The notes beneath the pieces were generated by a model. That model saw only the letters and a list, made by a program, of their open reading frames with translations. It was not told the DNA's origin and ran no database searches. A DNA stretch of 64,000 nt. Source: Bettongia penicillata ogilbyi. Lineage: Eukaryota > Chordata > Mammalia > Diprotodontia > Potoroidae. Below, piece by piece: positions 10,179 to 21,600 of this stretch. Position 1 is the first letter of the stretch. Each line of letters begins with the position of its first letter. The DNA is taken from positions 4,487,919 to 4,551,918 of the forward strand of contig JAJHZJ010000311.1 of assembly GCA_023548195.1 (NCBI GenBank), written 5' to 3'. The position numbers were made by a program, and so were the translations under genes.

Positions 10179-12597
10179 CCAGCTTGGGATAGGGAGGTGG
10201 GGCATGTGGGTGCAGGAGGATCTGGTATGGAAAATTTTACAAACTTTTAAAAACTCATCCCCTACAACTTTTGAATGGCCTAGTGTCATGGGGTGGGCGG
10301 GGGGACTTGTGTGTTGGAGTGGCATCTGTGGAAACCAGATAATGCTATTGGCTTGGGGTGAAATAGTTGGGGTGGGGGTGGGGGTTAATTTTGGTTTGGG
10401 TTTTTACTCGGTTTCAGCCCCCAGGACTCCCTTTCTTCCTCCCTTTTTCTCCCTATTCCAGTTTCTGGGAGTTTGTTAGTCTCATTCTCCTCCCTGCTTG
10501 TTGGTTACTCAGCATCAGTGAATTAACATGTGTTTGTTGGTCCCAGACTGTGCTGGGAGGAGAGTAATACCTATCCAGGAAGGAGAAGATATGGTCTGTC
10601 TTCTTCCTTTTCTGCTTTGGTCTTTTTGTCTTTCTGACTTGCCACCTCTAGGTCTCTGTCTCTCTCAAGTCTCTTGGTTTTCCTTTCTTGCTGCCCCCCT
10701 CCCCTTTTCCTCCTGTCTTCCTATCCCACCACTGCCTCAGATTTCCTCAGTGGTGTAGCCTCTATTTCTCCTTCCACCCCTTCGCTTCCCCCATGCAGAC
10801 AGGTGGGTGGATATCATTGGCCATCATTGCTGTAAATAAGGCCTGCGCTTTGTGCCGGTGTGTGTGTGCGTGCTGTATTTCTGTATTTTAATAGATGACT
10901 CGGAAGAAAATGGAAAAAAGAAATCCCCCCTTCCTTAACCTGTGTTCTCCCTCCCAATCCCTGCCCCCCTCCAAGAAAACCCAACTCTCTGACATCTCTC
11001 ACAGGGACATGCAAACACCCACACTCACCATTTACAGAAAGGTCTCTAGTGCAAGGTCAACCCCCACCCCCAACCCCCAAGAGCCTAGTGGCCCCATAGC
11101 CTCCTCCTTTCCAAATGTGCTTCTGGCTCTCCAGGCAGGCTTCCATCTTCAGGGTGCCCAGCAGGCTGGATTAGGATTCTGGGAGTCCTAAAACCTGGCT
11201 GTACTGCTGAGACATTCAGGAGCCACATATATCTCAATATGTGTGTCTTCCTTGTGTCTCCCTTGGTGCCCAGTGCCATGCCCTTGTTTTCCCCAAATTG
11301 CACATCTGGGGTATCTGCCCCAGCTACCTCTCCTCCTACTACATCCTAACCCCAATGTAAAAGCTTCTCCAGAGTGGAAAGGACAGGATAGGGACTTTGG
11401 GCAGGGGCTTCCCAGTCAGTCCCTCCTAAATCCCCATTTAGGGATCATGGAAGATTTTTCTTTCCCCATCCTTATGGCTTGGGACTCTTGAGTCCCATTG
11501 CACCCCCAGTTATGGAACAGGTTGTCCTAGCACCAGCAAGAACTGCCCCCTGCTGGAGCTGACCTTGTTACTTAAGACCACAGGACTGTGCCACACATCA
11601 ATGTCCTCCTGAAGCCACCCCTACTTCCTCTTACTGAAAGGGGAAGGAAAAGAGGGGAAGTCTTTGAGTCAGTAGCCCACCCCACCACGGGGACTGTCTG
11701 AGGAGGAAAAGCCTCACAGGTCCCTTCCGGGCATTGAGTTCATTGACCATTGGCCCTCCTGTACCTCAAGCCTCCTGATCCTATTTTTTGTAGGGCTCAA
11801 AATCCCCCTTCTTCCTTCTCTACCCCCAAAGAGTCTCCTGTCCCTTTTCTTCTAAGTGACTTCTCCCCATCCTCCCAAGCAGGGCAAAGCTCTTGGGAGG
11901 TCGGGGGGGACAGACACAGTGAATCAAAAGCCATAGACAGCTGTGTGTTTTGTCTCCCATTTACCCTAAAAAAGGAACCTTTTTTTTCCTTTCCTGCCTT
12001 CAGGGAAGGCCTTTTGTGCTGAGGGCCAATTCCAGAAGGAGAGGTGTCTCTTCCCCTTGGGATACATGCCTCTCTCTCTGCCAGCTTTCCTGTCCCACTA
12101 GGGATGGGGCCCCAGGTCAGTAGCCATGATACAAAGGGATATGGCCTCCTCCACCCAACCTCCCTTTCCCTGGCATTCGGTGCTGTCCACCTGGCCCATT
12201 GTCAGCCTGATCGAGTTCTTTCTCCCCATCATTCCCCCAAAACAGCTCCCAGAGGGTCCAGGACATAGTTCTCTTGTTTCTGAACATCTTCATTCACATT
12301 AGACTCCCACTCCCACTGGGCACTCTGCTCATCCTGGGTCTAGCTCAACTTGAGTCATCACCCTGTCTTCTTTCTCACCCCAGGATTACCCCCATTTTAT
12401 CTCTTCCCAGGCCCTGGCGATTCTTAGTGTTTCCTGACCCCTAGGGGAGTGGAGCCACACCTGACCCCTTCCGCACTGCCCACAACAGGCATTTTTCCAT
12501 CTCTCCACACCCTCCACCATCACCGAAGTCAACCCACCAGCCTCTACTCCCCCTCCCAATTCATGGCCATACCCTCTGCCCCCAGCCATTTTGTATC

Positions 12598-12650
12598 ATT
12601 ATATAAATATATATAAATATATATATAAATATAAATATATAAATACAATA
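12598..12650 (+). repeat. AT-rich tandem run in BCL9L 3' UTR
   Basis: Repeats of the type ATATAAAT/ATATATAAAT over about 50 bases. In a 3' UTR this could act as an AU-rich stability element, but it contains no ATTTA pentamer cluster. Confidence 0.8.
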
Positions 12651-12755
12651 TGTGAAGACATCTTCTTGGTTTTTATTTTGAAACAATTTTTAGGCTTGTT
12701 TCGGGGGTCTCTGTGCTGCCTGTACTGTATTGACCTGTTTTATAGGTGCCTTTTT

Positions 12756-12761
12756 ATTAAA
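12756..12761 (+). terminator. Candidate BCL9L poly(A) signal (ATTAAA)
   Basis: ATTAAA is followed by an A-rich cleavage zone (about 12,770-12,785) and a GU-rich downstream stretch (TGCCTTTGTGTC at about 12,795-12,806). The overlapping plus-strand TTTATT at 12,753-12,758 reads AATAAA on the other strand. Confidence 0.6.
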
Positions 12762-13344
12762 AAGAAAAACTTCAAAAACCAACCTCTTGCCTCGTGCCTT
12801 TGTGTCAGATGGATCCATTATCTGCCCTGTTGTTTGGGCTAGGAAGGATGGCTTGAGGCCTTGTTCTCTGCCAGATAAGAAGCAGGGACCTTTTCTGCCC
12901 CAATCAGGCAGATCCTGAAGGGGAGCATTGAACCTTGGTTGTTCTGAGATAGAGAGTGTTGATCTGGGGTTGTCCAGCAGATCCATCTCCAAGGTAGAAG
13001 AGGTGTGGAGGCCTGGAGCAGGGTCTTGGGGTGGTTGGTCAAGCAAGAAGCAGCTTCCTCTGGTTCCATCTGAGCAGGCCCCCTCAGAGAAGAATGGACT
13101 GCTGCTTCCTTAGGGGTTTGGGGACTTCCCTCCCAGAGTTTGGTGCTGGGGCCCCATCCTGTCCCTTCCCCCACTTTACTTCCCTTAGTAGAGATACACT
13201 TGGTCCTGGGGGGCTGGGGCAGTCTGTGCTCCCCATTCTGCACTTGAAATCAGAACCTCTCTTCTAGGTACCAGTAACTCTTAGCATGGTCCTTTGAGGA
13301 GGTCCCAGTTCAGGAATTGTTTCATGTGAGGCATATCAATCTGT

Positions 13345-13455
13345 CAGTCAATAAAGATTTATTATATCCCTGCTGTATACCAGGCACATATTAGACACCG
13401 GGGATACTAAAGGAGGCAAAACAGTCTGCTCTCAAGGAGTTTACGGTGTAATGGG
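13345..13455 (-). repeat. L2 3' end, antisense to BCL9L
   Basis: The reverse complement of the L2 tail: 'CAGTCAATAAAGATTTATTA', 'ACCAGGCACATATTAGACACC', then 'CTCAAGGAGTTTACGGTGTAATGGG'. It is oriented with CXCR5. Confidence 0.8.
13358..13363 (-). terminator. Candidate CXCR5 poly(A) signal inside L2
   Basis: Plus-strand TTTATT reads AATAAA on the minus strand, 1.2 kb past the CXCR5 stop. It is one of two AATAAA candidates in the convergent region (the other is at 12,753-12,758). No transcript data are available to choose. Confidence 0.4.
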
Positions 13456-14560
13456 TGGCTCACAGAATCATCCAGCTGGGTAGGTGTTCTCTGCCTAGGA
13501 TCCCTAGTTTTCTGCTTGTGAAGGGGATTGGTCAGACACTGGTCTGACCAGATGGCCCTTCTAGCAGACTTTCTCTCCTGATCTCCCTTCTAGAAGAGCC
13601 TCTAATTATTGGGTCCCTCTACAGTTGTATTGTTCATCTCTGATGGGCTATATCCCCTTCTCTGAGGTCAGGACAGTCTCCTGAATATAGCCTTGTTCTG
13701 GAAGGTAAAGGGTTTTCCCCAAATTGCAGAGTGGAACAGAATTTATCCATTGGGTAAAGAGCAGTACTTATGCAAAGTCTGTTCCTGTTTGTAGAAGATC
13801 CCTGAATTGCCCTCCTCCCTGCCCCTAGCATAGGTCTAAACCTAGCCTCCACTGACACAAAGACAACTGTGGCACTCAGGTTATCAGAACTGTTTCCTTC
13901 ATACCTGGCCTGAGACATTCCTCATTTTTCTGGCCAGCATCAGGATCCCAACCTTGAGCCTTCACCTGGGCCTGGACTGAACTGAACTGAGCTAGAAAGG
14001 GTTTTGGGGTGCCTGTGTGTGGTCAAGATCAAAGGTGCCTGAACTGGGTCAATCTGAGCTTCCTGTTTGCCTGAGTAGGGCCCTCAGATGGCAACATTGT
14101 GAAACGGGCTGAAATGAGTAGGGCTGAAAGAATCAAGTGGATGGACAGGTGGGGGAGGAAGGCGGATGTGGATGGAGGGAATTAAAGTGACAGAATCGTC
14201 CTGAGTCCTTTTCTAGGCTCCACTGGAGAGTTTGTCCCTGCAGACCTAGGAGGATATGTGACACTTCCCTTACACCAAATTCAGCAAACCAGGTCTTTTC
14301 AAGCTTTGACTTCTGTGTCTAGGTTCTGTGTTCCCACCCCAGGTTCAGGCCTTGGTCCTGGATCTGGAAGAACAGATGGAGATGTCCTTTAAAGAGAAGG
14401 GTTTGTTCAGTTTGTCCACATCTCCTGGGCCCATAAAAATCCTCTTTGGGGGTACTTGTCCAGAGCAATAATCAGACTCCAAGGCAGATCCTCATCTATA
14501 GTGTCCAGAAGGGACTGGGATCCCTCTCTACCCTTGGAAGGGGAGGGAAGGGGTTGGGCC

Positions 14561-15640
14561 TTAGAAGGTGGTGATAGAGGAGGCATTCTCTGATTCCGAG
14601 CTGCTGCCTTTACGCCAACTGGGGACAAATCGTTGGAGGGCAGCAGGGCCCACACAGCCCAGCTTCCCCAACAGACGAATTAGGTCACTTCGGAACTTTA
14701 CACCCACAAAAGTATAAAGCACAGGGTTGAGACAGCAGTGAGCCAGGCCCAAGAACTCACATGTGATGATAGCTGTTGCCAGGTGATCATCCAGTTGGCA
14801 GGATTTTTGGATAGCACCTAGCATCACTAGTGTGTCCAGGAATATGACCACATTATAAGGGGACCAGCAGAAAAAAAAAACCCCTGTCACCAGGATGGCT
14901 ACTTTGACTGCCTTCTGCCGCTGGTGTCGTCGCTGGGCCTGACACAGGCGCCTCACCACCCCTGTGTAGCACCAGGCCATCACCAGCAGGGGGATGAGAA
15001 AGCCCCCTATGTGGTAGAGGAAGCGGGAGGTGAGCCGCGCATCACTGCCCGCCAGGCCTTGGCCGGAGAAACTACAGGTAGCAGAATCATTGGTGCCAAT
15101 TTTGCTGACTGTCACAAAGAGGAGCTCAGGCAGGGCATAGAGCACGCTAGCCAGCCAAACAGCACCACAGGTGATGTGGACTGATAAGAGGCGACGATGG
15201 CGGTAGGTATGGACTGCATGAACGATGGCCAGGTAGCGGTCCACGGCAATGCAGGCCAGGAGCAGGCTGCTGCAGTAGAAATTGATTTTGTGAAGGGCAC
15301 TCACAGCCTTACAGAGGAAAGCCCCGAGCACCCAGCCCACGGCTCCCTCGGTCATAGCAAAAGGCAGGGTGAGAACAAGGAGGAGATCGGCCACAGCCAG
15401 GTGGAGCAAGAAGGTCTCCGTGGAACTTCGGGCTGTCCGATGGCTCTTGAGAATCACTAGCACCAAAGCGTTGCCTGTCATGCCCAAGAGGAAGATAGCA
15501 CTGTAGGCCACTAGGACAAAAACTGACTTGAAGTTCAGCTGATCTTCCCAGCCCTGGACCTCGGGGCATAAGTAGTCATCCCAGGACTCTGGCAGCTCAT
15601 TGCTATAGTTGCTATAGTTACTGAAATCCAGAACTGTAAA
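14561..15640 (-). CDS. CXCR5: CXCR5 exon 2 (residues 20-378 and stop)
   Basis: On the minus strand the acceptor CCCTCACAG lies just before 15,640, and the exon opens with FTVLDFSNYSNYSNELPE. This aligns with the human exon 2 start (FWELDRLDNYND). The frame runs without a break to TAA at 14,563-14,561. An upstream Met at 15,763 is in frame but lies in the intron across the acceptor, so it is not the start. Confidence 0.97.
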   Translation of the reverse strand, partial: FTVLDFSNYSNYSNELPESWDDYLCPEVQGWEDQLNFKSVFVLVAYSAIFLLGMTGNALVLVILKSHRTARSSTETFLLHLAVADLLLVLTLPFAMTEGAVGWVLGAFLCKAVSALHKINFYCSSLLLACIAVDRYLAIVHAVHTYRHRRLLSVHITCGAVWLASVLYALPELLFVTVSKIGTNDSATCSFSGQGLAGSDARLTSRFLYHIGGFLIPLLVMAWCYTGVVRRLCQAQRRHQRQKAVKVAILVTGVFFFCWSPYNVVIFLDTLVMLGAIQKSCQLDDHLATAIITCEFLGLAHCCLNPVLYTFVGVKFRSDLIRLLGKLGCVGPAALQRFVPSWRKGSSSESENASSITTF

Positions 15641-18600
15641 CTGTGAGGGACAAGAGGGATGGGGAGGGAGAAACAGAAGAAAGAGAGGTGAGGACCAAGC
15701 CTTTGCTTCTGAGAACTCCATCACCTTGTCCGTTCCCTTTGCTCTTGTAATGGCATTATGCATGCCTGTGAGGATCAGGGAAGAGCTGAGCCAGAAATCT
15801 TATGGAAAAAAAACGGTTCATTCATTCATTTATTCATTCGTTCATAGGTTGGCAGCCTAATGTGTACAGAAGGCTGGCCTTGTAGGGAGGACTGCCGTTC
15901 GAGTCCTGCCCCTGATGGATCATAGCTGTGGGATCGCTGCAAGTAACTTAACAACTCATTACCCTGAGGCAAACTGCTAAGACTGTAGGCTTTTGGTGAG
16001 GTACTGATCTGCATCAGTGGAGAGAGTTTCCATACCAGGAATTCCCTATATGGTTGAAATGAGAGTCCTGGACTGCCACAAACACCCACCTCTCCCTAAC
16101 AAAGTAAAACAGTCTAAGGTAATGTGCTGGGTGCCAGGGATACAGATGCAAAACAGCACAGCTCCTCCCCTCAAGTTGCCTATAGTCTCCTACAGAAAGA
16201 TCTATCTGTACACAAGCAAATAAACGCAAAGATGTGGCAAAGTACTTTTTGCTTAGAGAATCTCTCCAGTTGGGGAGGAGGACTTGACCCTGGTCATTGA
16301 CCCAGTCTTCCTTAGGGATGGGGTCCCACTTTGCTTTAGGAAAGGGGGACTCTCAGCAGCCTCACCTACCTGTTCTATTTTCCACTCCCAGATGCCCTTG
16401 GGCCTTTTCCCAAACCTGGCTTACCTTCTCTACCTCAGTTTTCCTCTTTGGCTCATGGAGATAAAATAGATCTACCCCCCTCCCCCTTACTGTCACCATC
16501 AATGCGCCCTCCCATCCCAACCTCCATCTTCAATGGAGCCAAATGACTTCAGAAAACAGGGAGGAGAGAGAAGAGGAAGAGTGGATGCAGGTGAAGGAGT
16601 GAGTGGAGGGGCAATGTCAGCTGCGGTTTCAGACCTCCTCTTTCCCCCTTCCCCCACCCCCTTTATTCAGGCTGTTTACTGAGCTAACCACAGAGGAAGG
16701 CCCTCATCAGTGTTTTCATACCTTTCACTCACAGCTGCCTCAGCTGCACCTGCCCCTCACGGCCCCCCTTCTTACCTCTCCCTCCCCAACCCCGCCTTGC
16801 AATTGATAACTAATTATAACCCAACTGTGTTAGCAAAAAAGGTAATTCTGTAAATGACAAAGTCCCCAGGGAGCGAGAGGTAAGGATGCGTTGTAACCTT
16901 GTTCTCCCTGCTCAGAAGGCTGTGTCTCAAATGACCGTCTTCCCACGATGTGAGGATTGCTCCTATCTGATCCCGTGGACGGAAGACAGCTGTTTGGCTC
17001 AGACATCCCCAGCCAGACCTTTTCTGGTTCCGTCAAAGGCTAGGCCTGCTGCTCGTCTAAGATTACCTTGTATTTACTCATAGACATAGATGTACATGCT
17101 GTCTTCCAAATTGGAGCAGAAGGTCCATGAGGACAGGCATTGTTTTCAGTTGTCCTTTGTATCTCCCAAATTTAGCAGAGAGCCTGGCCCCTATGTAGTT
17201 AGCACTTAATAAGGACTTGTTGATTGAATGATTGATTAGTTAATCAGTCCACTTCCATTGCTTACCAGTTATCTAGTGGCTCAGTGCCTTTATCTCGGAG
17301 CTGTGACATCTGAACATAATCTCACCTTGTTAAACAGGAGCCCTTCCCCAGATTGGGTCCTCCCTCTTTCCCGGTGCTTGGGGCACGGCTAGGCCATGGT
17401 CTTTCTACCCTCTGAAGAAAAGGATGGATGTGGGAGGGGGATGGGAGCATGAAATCCAGGTAGAATAGTGTGAAGACGGTTACTAATCTTGGCCTGCTAG
17501 CACATTGTTAGCCAATTCATTTCCCTCCTCAGTTTCCTTAACTGGAAAAAGCAGGTAGGGTGCTTACTTTCCTCTGGAATGTCAGACAAGTTACTTGACC
17601 TCCCTGGGCCTTAATTTCCTCATCTGTAAAATGGGGCGATTGGACTTCCCTTCCAGCCCTGGTCTATGATTTCTAAAATCTCAATCCAGTGATGGCCTAT
17701 GACCTTGGAAGCTCTGGAGCCCTTGTGCCCTGGTCCTAGGATTCCTTTCTCTTGAGTTGGAGCCTCACCCACACTGTCCTCTGATAATCATCATCTCTTA
17801 CTAGAATTTGGAAGGGAAAACCAGGAATATAGGGGAAGACTGGGCAAATAGAGAAAGAAGATTCAGAGTATAGGGATAGAATTCTGGCAACCACTACTCA
17901 TTAGAGAACCTGAGACTGGCCTGCCTGATAGGTGCAGCCTCCAAAATGTTGACCCAAAACATCAAGGCTCATTTCCATATTGATTTGCCTAGAATCCTAA
18001 CAAGCCTGGTCTATAATCAGAGCAAATTCAGTTAGTGAAATATGGGGATAGGGGAAAGGGTCTATTCTATCCCCAGGGAATTTGGCCCTCTTCTCTATTG
18101 GCATTGGGGTGGGGGGAAGTCTCTGAAAGAGGGATTAGCTCCCGTGGATGTCAGTACTCTGAGACAAAACTATGTTCAGTCTGTGCTAGATACAGCTCCA
18201 GATTAATCTTACATTTTTGGGGTAATTTATTTAATGTCAAAGTCTGAAAATTGGGCAAGGTGAGATGATAGGTTTGTGTTCCCTCCTAACTCCCTGAAGG
18301 TGGGAGGAAAGGGAAGGATTTCTTTGGTTCTTACAGTTATGATCTGGAAGACACCCTGGGAGAATGAGGGGGTGGGGAGGGAGGGGAGGAAAGGAAGCTG
18401 GTATGTGGGGAGGGGAGTTGATAGAATGTCTCAGCAGGAGGTGTCAAACTGCAGTTTGGGGGATGAAGAGTGACAAGTGTAAAAGCCTCAGCCAGCGGTT
18501 GAAGGAGGGGTCCCTGCCCTAGGAGACACCCCAAGGAGAGGCACAGAGTGTGGTTCTCTGCGGAAGAAACACAGGCTGATATTGACCCAGGTTAGGGAAT

Positions 18601-21600
18601 TCCGGTAGCGGGGGCAAGGACCAAAGAGAGCATCCTAAGGAATTCATCCCTCCTCCACGAGAAAGGCCATGAGGACATGGGATAGAAACACAGATATGCA
18701 GCAGGCAGCACAGTCAGGAGCTATTCGCACACAACTTGCAACTCAAGTCAACACTCTTATTAATTGCCTATTGTGTACAAAGTGCTGTGATAGGGGAACC
18801 AAGCAAGCCGGTCAATCGATCAACAGGCATGGATGATTGCCACTGTTTTGACTGGTTGGTTGTTGTCCTTCATTATCAAAGAAGACCACAGCACCATGAC
18901 CATGTTGGGGTCAAGTTGTGTGTCCGACTGTGGCTGATCAGAACAACGTGAGCTTATAATGCCCTGTCATAGATCAGGCACAAATAATCCATGTGGACAA
19001 ATAGTCTGTGTGGACTAGGCTCTGTGCTAGGTGCTGACGATACAGATGGCACAAAAGCATATGTTCCATAGGGGGAAACAGTGCAGACTTGCAGTGCTAC
19101 AATTAGTGGTGCATGTAGAACATATACGTAATATATATGTAAATTCATATATACCCAATACATATATGTATATATACCCTCACATATGTATGTTTCTTTC
19201 TCTCTGTATATGTATACACACACATACGTATCAACATACAAAAATGAATACCAGGCAATTTGGGGAGCAGATACTTAGCAGTATGGGCATAAAGAAAGGC
19301 TTAATACAGAAGGTGGTGCTTGAGCTGAGTCTCAAAAAAAAGTAATGATTCTAAATAATGGAGGCATTCCAGGCATGGGGGATGGCCTTTGCAAAACTAC
19401 AGGAAAGGCCATGTGTGAAGAGAGGGATGTGAAGAGTGTGTAAAGAGGGCATGATGGGGAATGATGCCTAATAAGGTTGGGAAGGTTGTTTGGAATGAGG
19501 TTTGAAGGAGCTTTGGATGCCAAACAGGTGAGTTTATATTTTATCCTCAAAGCAATAAAACCATTGGAGTTTATTTAGAGAGAAGTGACTTCATTGGACC
19601 TGTGTCCTAAAAGAAAAATCGATTTGGCAACTGAGGGAAAGATTATTCAGAATAAAGAGAGATGAGGCAAGAAGAGTGATTACAAGGTATTTGTCAAAGT
19701 CCATTCAAGAGATGATAAGGGTCCAAATTGGACTGGTGACCATGTTAGGAGAGCCCAGGGAATGGGAAACAAATTTACTACAACAAATTTGGAGGAGGGC
19801 AGGTGGCAAAGATAACCCCACCCAGCTCTGGAGATGGAAAACCAGGCAGGAATCCTCACAGTTCATTCAAATATTATATGAGACAGACATTATTGACTTT
19901 GTGGGGCCTCTAGTGAGGAGGCTGACACCTGTAAAAATGACTGTAACACACCACTGAACATGCTCAGTGTATTGGAGTGGAACAAAACAAATTGCTGCTT
20001 GAACACTGGAGGAGAAGGAGTCTTACTCCACAACACAAGGAGAGCTTCATGGAGGAGGCGGTATCTTACTGCTGTGGATGCACTGAGTTTCATCAGGCAG
20101 ACATCCAGGGAAGGAGATTCAAGGTGTGGTGAATGGTGAGGGCACAAGGATTGGAGACATGGGATGTGGACTGAGGATGGTGGTGACAAGTTCCTTTGGG
20201 TGGAAGCATAGCAGACATGAAATCATAAAAAATGAAAGAAGAAAGGTGGGGGTGGTCACCAGATCACAGGGGGCCTTGATATCAGGGTGGCACAGTACAA
20301 AGAATACAGGATGGGCAGCCAAGGGATCTGGTTCAATTCCCACCTCTTCCCCTTTCTTATTTGTGTGACATTGAGCATTTCACTTCCCTTCTCTGGGCCT
20401 GAGTTTCTTTATCTGGAAAAAGAAGAGTTGAACTGAATGACCTCTGAAGGGTGTTCTGTCTCTCAATCCTCCACTAAGACTACCTGGACAGGCTAAAGAA
20501 TTTGACTTTTATTTAGTGAGCAGAAATATGAACTACATATACACACACATATATATACATACATGTATGTATGTATGAACACACATACGTATACATACAT
20601 ATATGTGTATGAATACGCACACACTGATAGAGCAACTCAAACACAATTATACATATGTATATGTTGTAGTGACACCAATACGGTCACATACCCACAAAAG
20701 AAACATGTCCATGGGCTACATGTACACTCTACGTGGAATATCGCATGGCATGCCCTGGCATAGAAGGAAGAAAATAACAAGGGAACTGAATACAAGAGTA
20801 CTGAGCCAAGTTCTATCTGACCTTGGTTAGTGAAATATCATGAGCCTGAGGAGATAAAAAGATGGATAATCTCTAGAGAGAAGAATGAGCACAACAGACG
20901 TGAAGATGTAGGTGGTGGAATGAAATCAGGATACTAAATTCAGTTCTTTATCCCAGGGCCAAAGGACTCCAAGCCCTGCCCTGCCTCCACCTGTCCAAAG
21001 AGTGTTGATTAAAATGGGAGTTCCTTGAGCGCAGCTGGCCAGTTCCATTTTTTCCTTTGTATTCTCAGGGCTTAGCGGAGAGCTTGGGATATCGTATGTT
21101 TAATAAATGTTTATTGAGTGATTATTGAGTTAATATCAACTTGGATAGGGTCACTAGTGATATGCCCCAGGACTCTTGCTTTCAGCCCTGCCTTGTTCTC
21201 TGTGTTTTAATAAGTGACTTGGATAAAGGTGTAGAGGACACGTGTCAAATTTGCAGAGTTCAAAACTGAGGGTGTAGAGGGAGAGGGAGAACAACTGTGT
21301 TGGGGGACAAAACCAAGATTCATAAATATCTTGTTTGACAAATCAGAAGGATGATTCAAAATCAACAAGATAAGACTGAGTAGGGGTAGTCACAATCATA
21401 GAGTTTGGGACTTAAAAAGAGTTTTACGAAGGCCAAATAGAAAATCCTTCACTTAGGTTAATCAAATCAGCAGCACAACATAGGCCAGGAGAGATATGAC
21501 AAGGGAATCATTTATATGAAAAAGAATTAGAGGGTTTTAGCAAGTTCAATGTGAATCAACAATGGGACATGGGGGTCCGGACGTCTTAGCCCGCGTTCAG

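Larger units (their letters stand above)
10179..12785 (+). other. BCL9L: BCL9L 3' UTR
   Basis: Non-coding sequence from the stop to a candidate poly(A) site. The central part is pyrimidine- and C-rich. Near the end, at 12,598-12,650, is a long AU-rich run of TATAAAT-like units. No interspersed repeat is recognisable across the 2.6 kb, consistent with a real, constrained UTR. The exact 3' end is inferred from the ATTAAA at 12,756 and the GU-rich sequence after it. Confidence 0.75.
13340..14560 (-). other. CXCR5: CXCR5 3' UTR (extent inferred)
   Basis: Non-coding sequence after the TAA. No repeat is seen until the L2 at 13,345-13,455, whose minus-strand AATAAA could end the transcript. If that signal is not used, the UTR could run to about 12,735 and overlap the BCL9L 3' end. 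Confidence 0.5.

Noticed and set aside
15641..15763. Upstream in-frame Met extending CXCR5 exon 2
   Set aside because: The segment between 15,640 and 15,763 contains the polypyrimidine tract and AG acceptor, and the true N-terminus matches exon 1 at 30,412-30,468.
18340..18480. G-rich stretch as a possible CpG-island promoter
   Set aside because: It is purine-rich with almost no CpG and no downstream exon.
20530..20690. Possible CRISPR-like or satellite array
   Set aside because: Simple di- and tetranucleotide repeats without spacers; a vertebrate microsatellite.
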